From positions 186,001-250,000 of the forward strand of contig NZ_CP177248.1 in NCBI RefSeq assembly GCF_046774425.1: 64,000 nt of DNA. Reading direction: 5' to 3'. This document shows, piece after piece, positions 11,577 through 21,706 of the stretch (position 1 is its first letter; the number at the start of each line of letters is the position of its first letter). The notes beneath the pieces were generated by a model. The model ran no database searches. It saw only the letters and a list, made by a program, of their open reading frames with translations, and was not told where the DNA came from. Position numbers and translations under genes: made by a program. This DNA is from Malacoplasma muris (GTDB lineage Bacteria; Bacillota_I; Bacilli_A; Mycoplasmatales; Mycoplasmoidaceae).

Positions 11577-12917
11577 ATGACAAATAAATTTATTATTACA
11601 AAAATCGAAGCTTATGAAGCAATTGATTCAAGAGGATATCCTACAGTTGCTACAAAAGTGTATTCTGATAGAGTATATGCTAAAGCTATGGTGCCATCAG
11701 GTGCATCAACAGGTGAACGTGAAGCTGTTGAATTAAGAGATGGAGATAAAAATAGATACAATGGTAAAGGTGTATTAACAGCTGTAAACAATGTCAATAC
11801 AATAATTGCAAATGCTATTGTTGGATTGGACTGTAGAAATCAAGAAGAAATAGATAACTTAATGATTCAATTGGATGGAACTTACAATAAAGGTAATTTA
11901 GGAGCAAATGCAATATTGTCTGTTTCATTAGCAGTTGTAAAATTAGCAGCAATATTATCAAATAAACCACTATATCAATATATTAGTGAAAATATTTTAA
12001 AAGAAAAAAGAACTCATTATATTATGCCTGTTCCAATGTTAAATGTTATTAATGGTGGAGCACATGCTGATAACACAATAGATTTTCAAGAATTTATGTT
12101 TATGCCAGTTGGAGCAAATAGTATTAAACAAGCAATTCAAATGGCTTCTGAATGTTTTCATGCATTACAAAACATTTTAAAATCAGATGGTTATAATACA
12201 AATAAAGGTGATGAAGGTGGATTTGCTCCAAATTTAAAAGATGCAAATCAAGCACTTTCTTTAATGGTAGAAGCTATTAAAAAAGCTGGATATATTCCTG
12301 GAGATGATGTTTCAATAGCATTAGACTTAGCTTCAAGTGAATTGTATGATGAAAATAACAAAGTTTATGTATTAGAAAAAGCTATTAATGCAAATATCAT
12401 TTCTAAAGAAGAAGGTACATTAACATCAACAGAAATGATAAATTATTGAGAACAACAAATCAATGAATTTCCAATCATATCCATCGAAGATGGATTGGCT
12501 GAAAATGATTGAGAAGGATTCAATCAAATGGTAACAAGACTTGGTAGTAAAATTCAAATTGTTGGTGATGATTTATTTTGTACAAATCCAGAAATTACAG
12601 AACGTGGTATACAAGCTAATGTTGCAAATTCTGTATTGATAAAAGTTAATCAAATAGGAACTTTAACAGAAACAATTAAAACTATAAAATTAGCTCAAAA
12701 TGCTGGTTGAACTGCAGTTGTTTCACACAGGTCTGGAGAAACAGAAGATACTACTATAGCTGATATAGTTGTTGGAATGGGAACTGGTCAGATAAAAACA
12801 GGTTCTATGAGTAGATCTGAAAGAATTGCTAAATATAATAGACTAATTGAAATCGAAAATGAATTAAAAGATAAATCTATATATTTGGGCAAAAAAGCTT
12901 TTACAAGTGTAAAGTAG
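11577..12917 (+). CDS. eno: Enolase
   Basis: Enolase dehydrates 2-phosphoglycerate to phosphoenolpyruvate. The N-terminal EAIDSRGYPT and SGASTGE(R)E loops are present, as are the metal site near ISIEDGL, a catalytic Lys in LIKVNQIGT, and the C-terminal SHRSGETED motif. It is 446 residues with several TGA-Trp codons. It has its own AAGGAG site, is the last gene of the tpiA-gpmI-eno run, and ends at a terminator. Confidence 0.95.
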
Positions 12918-12947
12918 AAAATAAATTTTTATTTTTATCTATTAGAT

Positions 12948-12980
12948 AAAATATAAACCTTTTAAAGGTTTATATTTTTA
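12948..12980 (+). terminator. Intrinsic terminator of the glycolytic operon
   Basis: Stem AAAATATAAACCTTT/AAAGGTTTATATTTT with almost no loop beyond the central bases, then T-run, about 30 bases after eno. Confidence 0.7.
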
Positions 12981-13035
12981 TTATCAAATAGACTTATAAT
13001 TTTACTTAATATATAATGTTTGTTGAGGGTTAATT

Positions 13036-14133
13036 ATGGTTAGTATTATAAAAAAAATGACTGATGTTTTAGTTTCAGATAAACAACTATATGATGAATG
13101 TGGTGTTATTTTTACTTATTTAAATGAATTGAAAATTAATTTTTCAAATATTGAATACCATAATATAGCATGACAATATAGTCAAGTAATTGAAATAGTA
13201 TATTCAAATAAATTAGAAAATATTAATTTAAATATTTTTGATGTCATTATTGGTTTTGCTAATGAAAACCATGCTACTACAAAAGTTAAACAATTAATTT
13301 CAGCAAATTTTGATACAACAATATTTATTTCTGATTATAGAAAAAACAACCCAGTTATTAAATATTCACTGTTTGATAATATTTCAGATGAACTTTTAAA
13401 TTATCCTTGTTATAAAAAAATGGATAAAAAGAAAAATATAGTAAGTGAATATAATATATTAACAAATTACGAAAAAGAAGTTTTTGAAAAATTAATTAAT
13501 TCTACTTATTCAAATAATGGTTTGTATTTTGTTGGATTTTTTATTTATTTACATATGAAATTTAATTCAACATTACCTGTATTAAATGTTAATAGAAGTT
13601 TGTTGGTAAATTTATATTTAATGAAAACAAAATTACTTTTTGCACCAACTTTGTGTATTAGTTATCCTCTATATCATAACCATAATGAATTTTTATATTT
13701 ATTTCAAGAAGTTAATGATGATCCAAAAGAAATTATTAAATTTTCAAGATTGTGCTTTGATATTATTAAGCAAGCTGCAATTATAAATAGAGCTTTTGTT
13801 TCAAAAGCAATTGTAACTTATAGTTTATTAGAAGAAATTATTTCAAAAAATAAAGTATTAAAAATGCTTGAAAATAAACCATATAAAAATTTATTTAAAA
13901 TATTAGCTTTTGATAAAAATATGCTTAAAAAGTATTTGGAAATAAATGATATAAGCGATGTTTTATTAATAATTGATGAATTAATTAAATTAAATTTAAT
14001 TGTTAACATTTCAAATAGGGAAAATCAAGATTTTTATATGTTTAAAGAATTATTTAAAGCAATAAAGAGATTAGATAGAAATAAATCACAATCAACTGCT
14101 CAAATATTTAAATTAAGAGAAAATATGAATTAA
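13036..14133 (+). CDS. Degenerate Fic-domain protein (catalytic His lost)
   Basis: 365 residues; one TGA-Trp codon joins the N-terminal third to the rest. The N-terminal helix carries an inhibitory-type motif S57-NKLEN-62, fitting (S/T)xxxE(G/N) of Fic proteins. The core keeps the pattern around the active loop, with the following helix LLVNLYLMK and strand. Where HPFxxGNGR is expected the sequence is TLPVLNVNRS (residues 179-188), so the catalytic His is replaced by Leu (L180) and the glycines are gone. Residues about 250-350 resemble the winged helix found at the end of many Fic proteins. AMPylation is therefore unlikely. Family assignment is by pattern; function unknown. Confidence 0.55.
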
Positions 14134-14165
14134 AAAAAATAGGTTAATTATACCTATTTTTTTTA
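14133..14165. terminator. Bidirectional terminator
   Basis: Stem AAAAATAGGT/ACCTATTTTT with T- and A-runs on both sides, between convergent genes. Confidence 0.75.
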
Positions 14166-14410
14166 TTTGTATGATTTATGACAGTTTTTATTATGTTCCC
14201 TTTAATAATAAAACTTATTTTTTCTTGATTATTTATTAATCTAATGTCTCCATTTTGAAATTTTTGATCAATTACTGAGTTTTTAATTAACTCTTCTATA
14301 TATGGATATAATTGGTAATCTTCTAATTTGGATATATCTATTCTTTCTTTAATTCTTCTTCTAGCATGATGAGTGAGTACCCAATCTGTAACTTTTTTAT
14401 AGTAACTCAT
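14144..14410 (-). CDS. DUF4258-like small protein
   Basis: 88 residues. The N-terminal THHARRRIKERIDIS followed by a helix and a strand-rich half (GDIRLINNQEKISFIIKGNIIKTVINH) fits the layout of DUF4258/RelE-superfamily-like proteins, which begin with an HARxRxxER helix. It is preceded by GGAT and overlaps the upstream membrane-protein gene by 14 bases, so the two are translated together. RelE-like endonuclease activity is a possibility, not shown: no classical catalytic set can be assigned by eye. Confidence 0.55.
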   Translation of the reverse strand: MSYYKKVTDWVLTHHARRRIKERIDISKLEDYQLYPYIEELIKNSVIDQKFQNGDIRLINNQEKISFIIKGNIIKTVINHTNKKNRYN

Positions 14411-14954
14411 TATTATAAATCCTATTAATAAGATGATTTATTGAAGCTAAAATAATTGAGTCTGCAACAATTCCAAAAAAATAACTCATAATAATTAATT
14501 TCTTAGATGCTATTATGTTTTCATAATTTTTATACTTTGTTTTAACTTCAATAATGCTTTTATGTGAGACAATTTTGAACATTAATGAAAACATAAAAAA
14601 TATTATAGCAGAACCTGTAGCACATCAAGCAACTAAATATGAGTAAAATGAAGTGTATAAACTATTCCCATCATCTGAATTTGCAATAATATATTTGTCA
14701 TATCATCTTAGTTCATTTAAAAGATCTTTATTTATTTTTACAACAATAACTTCTAAATAACCAATAATAAGCAATAATATAGCAATTATTAATAATGATG
14801 AAAAAATTATAGAACCTATATAGTTTCTTCTTGCTCTTAATAAAATATTATATACAATTGTTTTTTCTTCTAATTCATTAGTTGTATAGTAATTTGAAAT
14901 AATATTTTTGTGATCATTTGTAAGGTTATAGTTTTTAAGCACATTATTTACCAA
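14397..14954 (-). CDS. Membrane protein of unknown function
   Basis: 185 residues on the minus strand; one TGA-Trp in NELRW and another in AWCATG join two parts. A soluble N-terminal helix is followed by three probable membrane segments (about residues 47-70, 105-130 and 155-178). The frame has no ATG at its 5' end. A TTG at 14952-14954 or a nearby GTG is the likely start, so the N-terminus is uncertain. It overlaps the downstream DUF4258-like gene. Family not recognised. Confidence 0.55.
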
Positions 14955-15089
14955 ATTACCTAATATTTTACACTTTATATTTTATAAAAAAAGATTTTTT
15001 GCTAAATATTTAAAATATATTTTATTTATATATATTTTTATTTGCTTTTTTTTACTATTTTAATATAAAATTATATATGTCTATGTTAG

Positions 15090-15098
15090 TGTTATAAT
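15090..15098 (+). promoter_or_regulatory. Extended -10 promoter of the HU gene
   Basis: TGTTATAAT, an extended -10 element, lies about 47 bases before the HU start codon. No good -35 is seen, as is common with extended -10 promoters. The same TGTTATAAT occurs before the CIRCE-controlled gene at 46702. Confidence 0.5.
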
Positions 15099-15145
15099 AA
15101 TATATAAACTAGCAATTTATGTGTGAATAAATTTGGAGGAAACAC

Positions 15146-15478
15146 ATGGGAGTAAAATCTGTTGAAAAATTAGTAATTACTAATACTAAACCATTAACAA
15201 AAAAAGAAATTTTTAAATTAATAAGTGGAAATGCTAATATTGCAGAAAGTGTTATTAGAGATATTTTTGATGACTACACTAAATTACTATTTTCAGAATT
15301 AGATAGATGTGGAGAATTCAAATTATTGGATTTAGGCAAGATTAAAATTAGTCATACTGATGCAAGATTGGGAACTAACCCTTTAACAGGTGAAAAAACA
15401 GTTTTTAAATCAAAAACTAAACTTAAATTTTCTTTTTCTAAACAATGCAAAGAATTTGCTGACACACTTTATATTTAG
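15146..15478 (+). CDS. hup: HU-family DNA-binding protein
   Basis: A histone-like nucleoid protein that binds and bends DNA as a dimer. 110 residues with the HU/IHF body: the N-terminal helices, the GEFKLLDLGKIKISHTDARLG core (canonical G-F-x-x-R-x-G-R with N-P) and NPLTGEKTVF as the arm. A strong GGAGG precedes the ATG. It is longer than the usual 90 residues because of an N-terminal extension of about 15. Monocistronic, with its own promoter and terminator. Confidence 0.88.
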   Translation: MGVKSVEKLVITNTKPLTKKEIFKLISGNANIAESVIRDIFDDYTKLLFSELDRCGEFKLLDLGKIKISHTDARLGTNPLTGEKTVFKSKTKLKFSFSKQCKEFADTLYI

Positions 15479-15494
15479 TTGTCTAACAATTTTG

Positions 15495-15535
15495 AAAACC
15501 TATTATTTTAATTTAATAAATAATAGGTTTTTTAT
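15495..15535 (+). terminator. Intrinsic terminator of HU
   Basis: Stem AAAACCTATTATTT/AAATAATAGGTTTT, 9-nt loop and T-run. Confidence 0.8.
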
Positions 15536-15634
15536 TTTAATTATTTTAAATTACACAAATTAGTTTAATATGATAATTAATTAATGTTATCATATAGTTA
15601 ATTGTAGAAATTTTTTATATTTTTTAGAGGTATC

Positions 15635-17248
15635 ATGAAATTTAATCACAAATACTTTGTTCCAAAGAGAGAGAGAGAGAGTTTACTATATATAATTATT
15701 ATTATTTTATGATTAATAATTTCTTTATTTTCTATTTGATTTCTAATAGTTTTTCAATGACACAACACACTTAATTCTAAGCAGCCTATAGTTGCACAAG
15801 TTTTTTTAATTATTAATTGATTTTTTATAGATGTTTTATATTGTAATGGTATAAAAGACTTTATGTTTGTACTAACATATTATTTTTTTTTAAAAAATAA
15901 AAAATATAGGATTGATTATTTAGACAATGATATAACTAATAAAAAAGTAATTATTTTATATACAACATGTAATGATTTTGATGCCAAAGCATTGTTGGCA
16001 TGCATGAAACAAAATTATAGTAATTTTGAAACTTTTATTTTAGATGATTCTTATGAAGAAAGCTTTAAAAATGAAATTGATAAATTTGCACAACTGCATA
16101 GAAATGTTAAAGTAATTAGAAGAAAAGATAGAAAAGGTTTTAAAGCTGGCAATATTAATAATTTTTTAAAAAATAAAAAAGATTATGATTATTTTGTTTT
16201 ATTAGATAGTGATGAAATCATTCCTTGCAATTTTATAGAAAAAACTATTATTTATTTTAAAGACAAAAGTGTTGGAATAGTTCAAGCAAATCATGAAGCT
16301 AAAAGAGTTACAAACATATTTAATTTTATGGGTTCTAAGGGTGTTGTAAGTGCTTGAACAACATTTATAAGTGTTAAAAATTATTTTGGTAGTGTCACAT
16401 TAAATGGACATGGAGCAATGATATCAAAAGAGTGTTATTTGGATAGTGGAGGGTTTCCTGAGATAGTAGCAGAAGATTTAGGATTAACATTAAGTGCATT
16501 AAATGCTGGATATAAATCTGTTTTTGCAAAAGAAATATTATGTGATGAAATGTTCCCAATTGATTATTTAGCTTTTAAAAAAAGAAATATAAAATGGACA
16601 CAAGGCAATTTTGAATTTTTTAAAAAAGTTGGTGGATGAAAAATTTGAAAATTAAAAATTCCTTTTCATCAAAGAATTGATTTATGAATGTCTAGTACAT
16701 CATTATCATTAACAGTTTTTTCTTTATTTGCTACATTAATAAACTTTACAATTTTGTATCCAATAGGGTTTAAATATAATTTTATATATCTAATTTGGAT
16801 ATTTATAATAATACTAACAATAACACCTATGCTGAATGATATTATATATTATTTTGGTAAAATAAATTTTTTTATATTGTTGTTAAAATTGTTTTTTGAT
16901 TACTTACTTTATCCATCGATGATGGTAAGTTCTTTATCTACTTTATTGTTATCTATTTTTGGAAAAAAAGCTAAATTTATAATTACTCCTAAAAATGAGA
17001 AAAAATATAATTTATGAGACTGTATTAAATATAATTGAAAAGAATTATTTATAGCTTTATTATCAACAATTATTTTGCCAATAATATTTATTTTTGTTCA
17101 TGAGTACAGATACATTTTCTTAATTTGATATATATTATTTGTACTTCCTTTAATTGGCACCATTCCGTTAACATTAATGAGCAATATTAAAGTATATAAA
17201 AGAAATCTTAAACCAAAAAAAATAAGAGGTAAAATAAAATGAAAATAA
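15635..17248 (+). CDS. Processive family-2 glycosyltransferase, membrane bound, with coding (AG)8 tract
   Basis: 537 residues with eight or more TGA-Trp codons. Two N-terminal membrane segments (about residues 18-65) are followed by a cytoplasmic GT-A domain with the YTTCND region, LDDSYEE, the metal-binding DSD in YDYFVLLDSDE, the acceptor-site EDLGLT and KRNIKWTQG (the (Q/R)xxRW-type motif of processive synthases), then four or five C-terminal membrane segments. The architecture is that of cellulose/hyaluronan-synthase-like enzymes and suggests export of a polysaccharide or glycolipid. An (AG)8 tract at codons 11-16 is in frame now; gain or loss of one unit would truncate the protein. The 3' end overlaps galU by 10 bases. 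Confidence 0.8.
15666..15681 (+). repeat. (AG)8 dinucleotide tract in coding sequence
   Basis: Eight AG units starting 31 bases into the glycosyltransferase gene, encoding alternating Arg/Glu. The current length keeps the frame open. Confidence 0.9.
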
Positions 17249-18123
17249 GAAAAGCAATAATTCCAGCAGCTGGGCTTGGAACACGTTTTTTGCCTGCAAC
17301 TAAATCAATTCCAAAAGAAATGTTACCTATAATAGATAAACCAACAATTCAGTTTATTATAGAAGAATGTGTTAGAGCAGGAATAGAAGAAATTATAATA
17401 GTTGTTTCATCTTCAAAAAATTCTATAATTGACCACTTTGACTACAACTATGAACTAGAAGAAAGACTAAAAATAAAAAATAAAATAAAAGAGAAAAATG
17501 AAATAAAATCAATTGCTGACATGGTTAATCTATACTATATTAGACAAAAAGAACCATTAGGTTTGGGAAATGCTATTCATATTTGTAAATTGTTTATAAA
17601 TAATGAACCCTTTGCTGTTTTATTAGGTGATGATGTAATAATAAATAATAAAACTAAGAAATATGGAATAGCTGAATGTATAGATTTATTTGAAAAAACT
17701 AAGTCTAATGTTTTGGGTGTTCAAATAGTAGAAGATAAAGAAATATCAAAATATGGAATTACTGATGTTCATAACATTGTTGATAATCAATACTTTGAAA
17801 TAAAGAATGTTATTGAAAAACCAAAAATAGGTGAAAATCCTTCAAATTATGCAATTTTTGGAAGATATGTTTTTAATCCAGAAATATTTGATGAAATTGA
17901 AAAAGTAAAAGAAGATATAAATGGAGAAATACAATTAACAACTGCAATTCAAACATTGATAAAAAAACAAAAATTATATGGAAAAATATTGTCTAGTCAT
18001 AAGTATGATTTAGGATCAAAAACAGGATTTGTTAAAGCTGTTATTGATAGTGCTATAAATAGGGATGATATATCTGATGAAATATTAGAATATATAAATA
18101 AAATTAAGGAAAATGTTAAATAG
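17239..18123 (+). CDS. galU: UTP-glucose-1-phosphate uridylyltransferase
   Basis: GalU makes UDP-glucose from UTP and glucose-1-phosphate. The N-terminal nucleotide-binding signature AAGLGTRFLPATKS is present, followed by KEMLP, the uridine-binding region, and VIEKPK and GEIQLT near the C-terminus. 294 residues, typical. It overlaps the upstream glycosyltransferase by 10 bases and so probably supplies its sugar donor. Translation may be partly coupled to that gene, although an AGAGGTAAA site lies just before the ATG. A hairpin terminator follows. Confidence 0.94.
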   Translation: MKIRKAIIPAAGLGTRFLPATKSIPKEMLPIIDKPTIQFIIEECVRAGIEEIIIVVSSSKNSIIDHFDYNYELEERLKIKNKIKEKNEIKSIADMVNLYYIRQKEPLGLGNAIHICKLFINNEPFAVLLGDDVIINNKTKKYGIAECIDLFEKTKSNVLGVQIVEDKEISKYGITDVHNIVDNQYFEIKNVIEKPKIGENPSNYAIFGRYVFNPEIFDEIEKVKEDINGEIQLTTAIQTLIKKQKLYGKILSSHKYDLGSKTGFVKAVIDSAINRDDISDEILEYINKIKENVK

Positions 18124-18176
18124 ATTTATTTCAATAATTTTACAAAAATTTTAGTTATGATAAAATAAATATGTAG

Positions 18177-18214
18177 TTCTTAGAGTACCATTTATGGCTC
18201 TAAGGGTTTTTTAT
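18177..18214 (+). terminator. Intrinsic terminator after galU / possible 3' end of a small RNA
   Basis: Stem CTTAGAGTACC/GGCTCTAAG with a short loop and GGTTTTTT tail. A TATGAT -10-like element lies just upstream at 18156-18161. Confidence 0.75.
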
Positions 18215-18265
18215 TTTATCCTAGATTTTTGTTTTATAATCAATAACATTGTGGTAATAAATATT

Positions 18266-19105
18266 ATGTGATTTAAAGAATTTAAAAATAAAAAATATGA
18301 ACTTGACGAATTAGATTTAAAACACAATTTATGAAGAATGAAAAATGATCTTTTGTGATTATGTAAAAATACAAATAATATTAGTAATTTAGCATCCATT
18401 TATTGATTCGATATTGATTTAAAGAATATTTGTTTTCCTTGAGTGTTAAAACTTGAAAGAGAATTTAAATCAGTTTTTATTTGATATTATAAACAAAATT
18501 TTCGCACAAATGATTCACAGTATTTATTAGATAAAAAATATTACAATGTTAAGAAAAACAATACTAAAAAAATAGATAAAATTATTTACAATGTTGAAGA
18601 TATTTTAGCAAAAAAAAGATCAAATAACATAGATGAACTTGTTTTTGCTTTGACATTTGGCGAATTTGTGACAACATTTACACACTATAATGAGTCTATT
18701 TTTAATAAAGTGTCTTTTTCTTTTAATTTATCTCCAGATATATTTTGTAATATTTTAAAATTTTTAAATATATTAAGAAATTCTATTGCTCATAATAAAA
18801 CAATTTTAAAAATTGTAGATGAAAAAAATAACAAGAGATTTAGTTTAAAGACTTCATTTTTTGATTTTCAAATTACTAAAGAACATGTAGATATTTTATC
18901 AATAAATGCTGGTGGAATAATTTATGTTATTTCTAAGATGATAAGAACACCAAACATGAATAAAACAAAAGCATTTTTAAAAGAAGTTGAAAATCTTTTA
19001 AAAAGATTAAAGTATTCATTGGATTCAAAAAATACATATTTGGATTTTGTAAATAAAATTTTTCTTAACTATAAAGACCAAATTTTAAATAATAAAAAAT
19101 TTTAA
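18266..19105 (+). CDS. Abi_2/AbiF-type HEPN protein
   Basis: 279 residues; at least six TGA-Trp codons in the first third, including codon 2. The N-terminal half carries the LKLEREFKSVF helix typical of the Abi_2 (AbiD/AbiF) family, and the C-terminal half has R171-NSIAHN-177, an Rx4H HEPN ribonuclease motif (R171, H176). Abi_2 proteins are abortive-infection or toxin-type RNases, and some are controlled by an upstream noncoding RNA. Here a short hairpin transcript could end 52 bases upstream. No protein antitoxin gene is adjacent. The start ATG has no strong ribosome site. Confidence 0.7.
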
Positions 19106-19173
19106 TAATAAAAAAATTCTAATAATACTCTTTTATTTAATATAATAATTAAAGTTATTTTGTGGAGAATTAT

Positions 19174-20472
19174 ATGAAAATAATTGAATGTAAAAAGAGT
19201 AATAATTCATATGTTGTTAAAGTTGATGTTGATAAAAAGGAATGAATCAAAGAACAAGAAAAAGCTACAAAATTTTTAGCTTCTGAAATTAAAGTTCCAG
19301 GTTTTAGAAAAGGTAATGTTCCTTTTGAAGTAGCATCAAAAAGAGTGAAATTACAAGATGTTTTTTCAAGAGCACTTGATAAGATTATTCAAGTTGTTGC
19401 TAAGAATGTTATAACAACTCCTGAATTTAAAAAAATTGAAGATGATATTTTAGAATTGCCACCATCAGTAGATGTTGCTAAACTTTCACAAGATGAACTT
19501 CAATTAAATTTTTCTTATGTATTATATCCAGATGTTAAAGTTGATGGATATAAAAATATTAAATTGACAGCAAAAATAAAAACTGTTACTGAACAGGATA
19601 TAAAAACTCAACTGGATAATTATTTAGCAAAAAATGCTATGACTATTCCTAAAGAAAAAGGATGAGTTGCAAAGGATGATATAGTAACTTTTGATTTTAA
19701 AGGATTTGTTGATGGAAAACCATTTAAAGGTGGAGAAGCAAAAAATTATGAACTTACTATAGGTTCTGGACAATTTATACCAGGATTTGAAGATCAAATG
19801 GTTGGAATGGCTATTGGTGAACAAAAGGACATTAATGTTACATTTCCAAAGGAATATCATGAAAAAAAATTAGCAGGTAAACCAGCAAAATTTGAAGTTA
19901 AAATACATTCTATTAGTGTTTTAGAAAAATCTAAAATGGATGATAATTTTGTAAAAACTTTACAAATTAAAGATGTTGAAACAGTTGATGCTTTAAAAAA
20001 GCATATCAAAGAAAATTTAGCAAAAACTTATAAAAGCGAATTTGAGCAACAACAAAAATCAGAAATTTATAAATCAATTCTAGATATTGTAAAAATAGAT
20101 AATATTCCACAAGCTTTAATTGAAAGAGAAAAGGCAAAAATTTCTAGAAATACTGAGCAACAAATGTCTATGTATGGAATTAAAATAGATCAATATTTAC
20201 AAATGATGAATATTAGTAAAGAAGAATATGATAGACAACAATCTGAAGCAGCAATACAAAATTTAAAAATATCTATGGCTATTTTAAAAATTTGTGAATT
20301 AGAGAAAATTGAAGCTTCTGAAAAAGAATTGCAAGAAGAATTAGAAAAAGCAGCAAAAATGTATAACATGAAAAAAGAAGATATACTTAAAAATGTGAAT
20401 AATGACTTGTCAATTTTTGAGTCTTTTATTGTTGAAAGAAAAGTAGTAGATTTTTTCTTAAATAAAAAATAA
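19174..20472 (+). CDS. tig: Trigger factor
   Basis: A ribosome-associated chaperone and peptidyl-prolyl isomerase. The ribosome-docking signature GFRKGNVP is at residues 43-50. A central FKBP-type domain (about residues 160-245) has GSGQFIPGFEDQMVGM, and a helical C-terminal domain completes 432 residues. A GTGGAG site precedes the ATG. It is monocistronic, with a strong terminator after it, and sits two genes upstream of lon. Confidence 0.94.
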
Positions 20473-20484
20473 TTAACTAGATTT

Positions 20485-20531
20485 AATATATATCTTGTAT
20501 TAAAATTCTTTCATACAAGATATATATTTAT
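20485..20531 (+). terminator. Intrinsic terminator of tig
   Basis: A perfect 15-bp stem (arms 20486-20500 and 20513-20527) with a 12-nt loop and a T-rich tail. Confidence 0.8.
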
Positions 20532-20585
20532 TTTATTAATTTAAATTAATTTTTTGTATATTCTTTATAATAGTTAAGGTATTTT

Positions 20586-21635
20586 ATGAATAAACTATTT
20601 TTTTATATTTCTATTCCAACAAGTATAGTAGCAACCGTTGTAGGTGTTGGATTGACATTTGCTTTTTTACCAAATTTCTTAGAGAATCAAAAATTTGAAA
20701 AAATATATAATATGGAAAAAGGAAAATCAGATTCTAATTCTATATTGCAAGGTGAGTACAACATTATATTTAGTTCTAACAATTCAATGAATCAAGTGTT
20801 AAATGAATATAATAATTCCAATAATAAAAAAGAATTCTTAAATAATAAGTTATCTTTGGTTTTTAATAAAGATACTATAAATATAGACACCCTAAATCAA
20901 GAAATTCAAAAATTAAATGCTCTTTCACAAGAACAAATAAAATCATGAGAAGAATATAAAAGACAAAATATAATTTCAAATAATTATTTTTGAAACTTAT
21001 TTCAGACAAAAAATTATTTTACATTATTAAATTCAATAACGTTTATTAGTACAAATTACACTGGCTTTATCTTTGGGTTGATTTTATTTGTCCCTGGCAT
21101 CATTGGGTTTATAGGACTAATTTCATTTTATTACACGTCAAGAAAACATGGCTTTACTTCTGATATGGAATATGATGGTATAATTACATCCAAAGAAAAA
21201 GAAGAATTTGATAATGGTGTAGAAAATCAAACTTTTGATAGATCTAAGGCAATAGATGCTATTTCAAAAAGTGATGAAATGAAAAAGTACCTTGAAAAAA
21301 ATAGTAGATTAGGGTTTCAAAATCCTCTTCTACAACCAAAAGAAAAATTAAATGGTGATAAAATAAAATATTCATCTTCCCAAAAAGAACATTTGGAATC
21401 TGATGTTATTAGACCTAAATCACCATTATCAGAACAAAAAGTGGATTTAGAAAATAATCAAAATTTAAATAAATCAAAATCATTTATTTTTTATAAGAAA
21501 ATAAATCAAAAAAATAAAACTAAAAAAATTAGTTTAAATTTTATAAAACAAGTTAATCAAAAAAATAAAATTAATTTGAAGAAAGAAAAAAAACTTTCTA
21601 GAAGAGAAATAGATAAAATATTACAAGGCGATTAA
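20586..21635 (+). CDS. Two-segment membrane protein of unknown function
   Basis: 349 residues joined through TGA-Trp codons at 20946 and 20991. An N-terminal membrane segment (about residues 7-30) is followed by an Asn/Gln/Lys-rich extracellular or luminal region, a second segment (about residues 155-185, FIFGLILFVPGIIGFIGLI) and a basic C-terminal tail of about 165 residues rich in Lys, Asn and Gln. No known domain is apparent. It lies between tig and lon but has its own leader. Confidence 0.65.
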
Positions 21636-21706
21636 AATTATCACTTGTATAGTTAATCTGCTAAAAATTGTGTATAATTATGTAGAAATATCAAAAAAGG
21701 GGTGTT

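Noticed and set aside
15666..15681. AG tracts as CRISPR or satellite DNA
   Set aside because: They are pure dinucleotide runs inside open coding frames, with no spacers.
21636..21706. CIRCE in front of lon
   Set aside because: No TTAGCACTC/GAGTGCTAA pair is seen in the leader; the only CIRCE in the window is at 46632.
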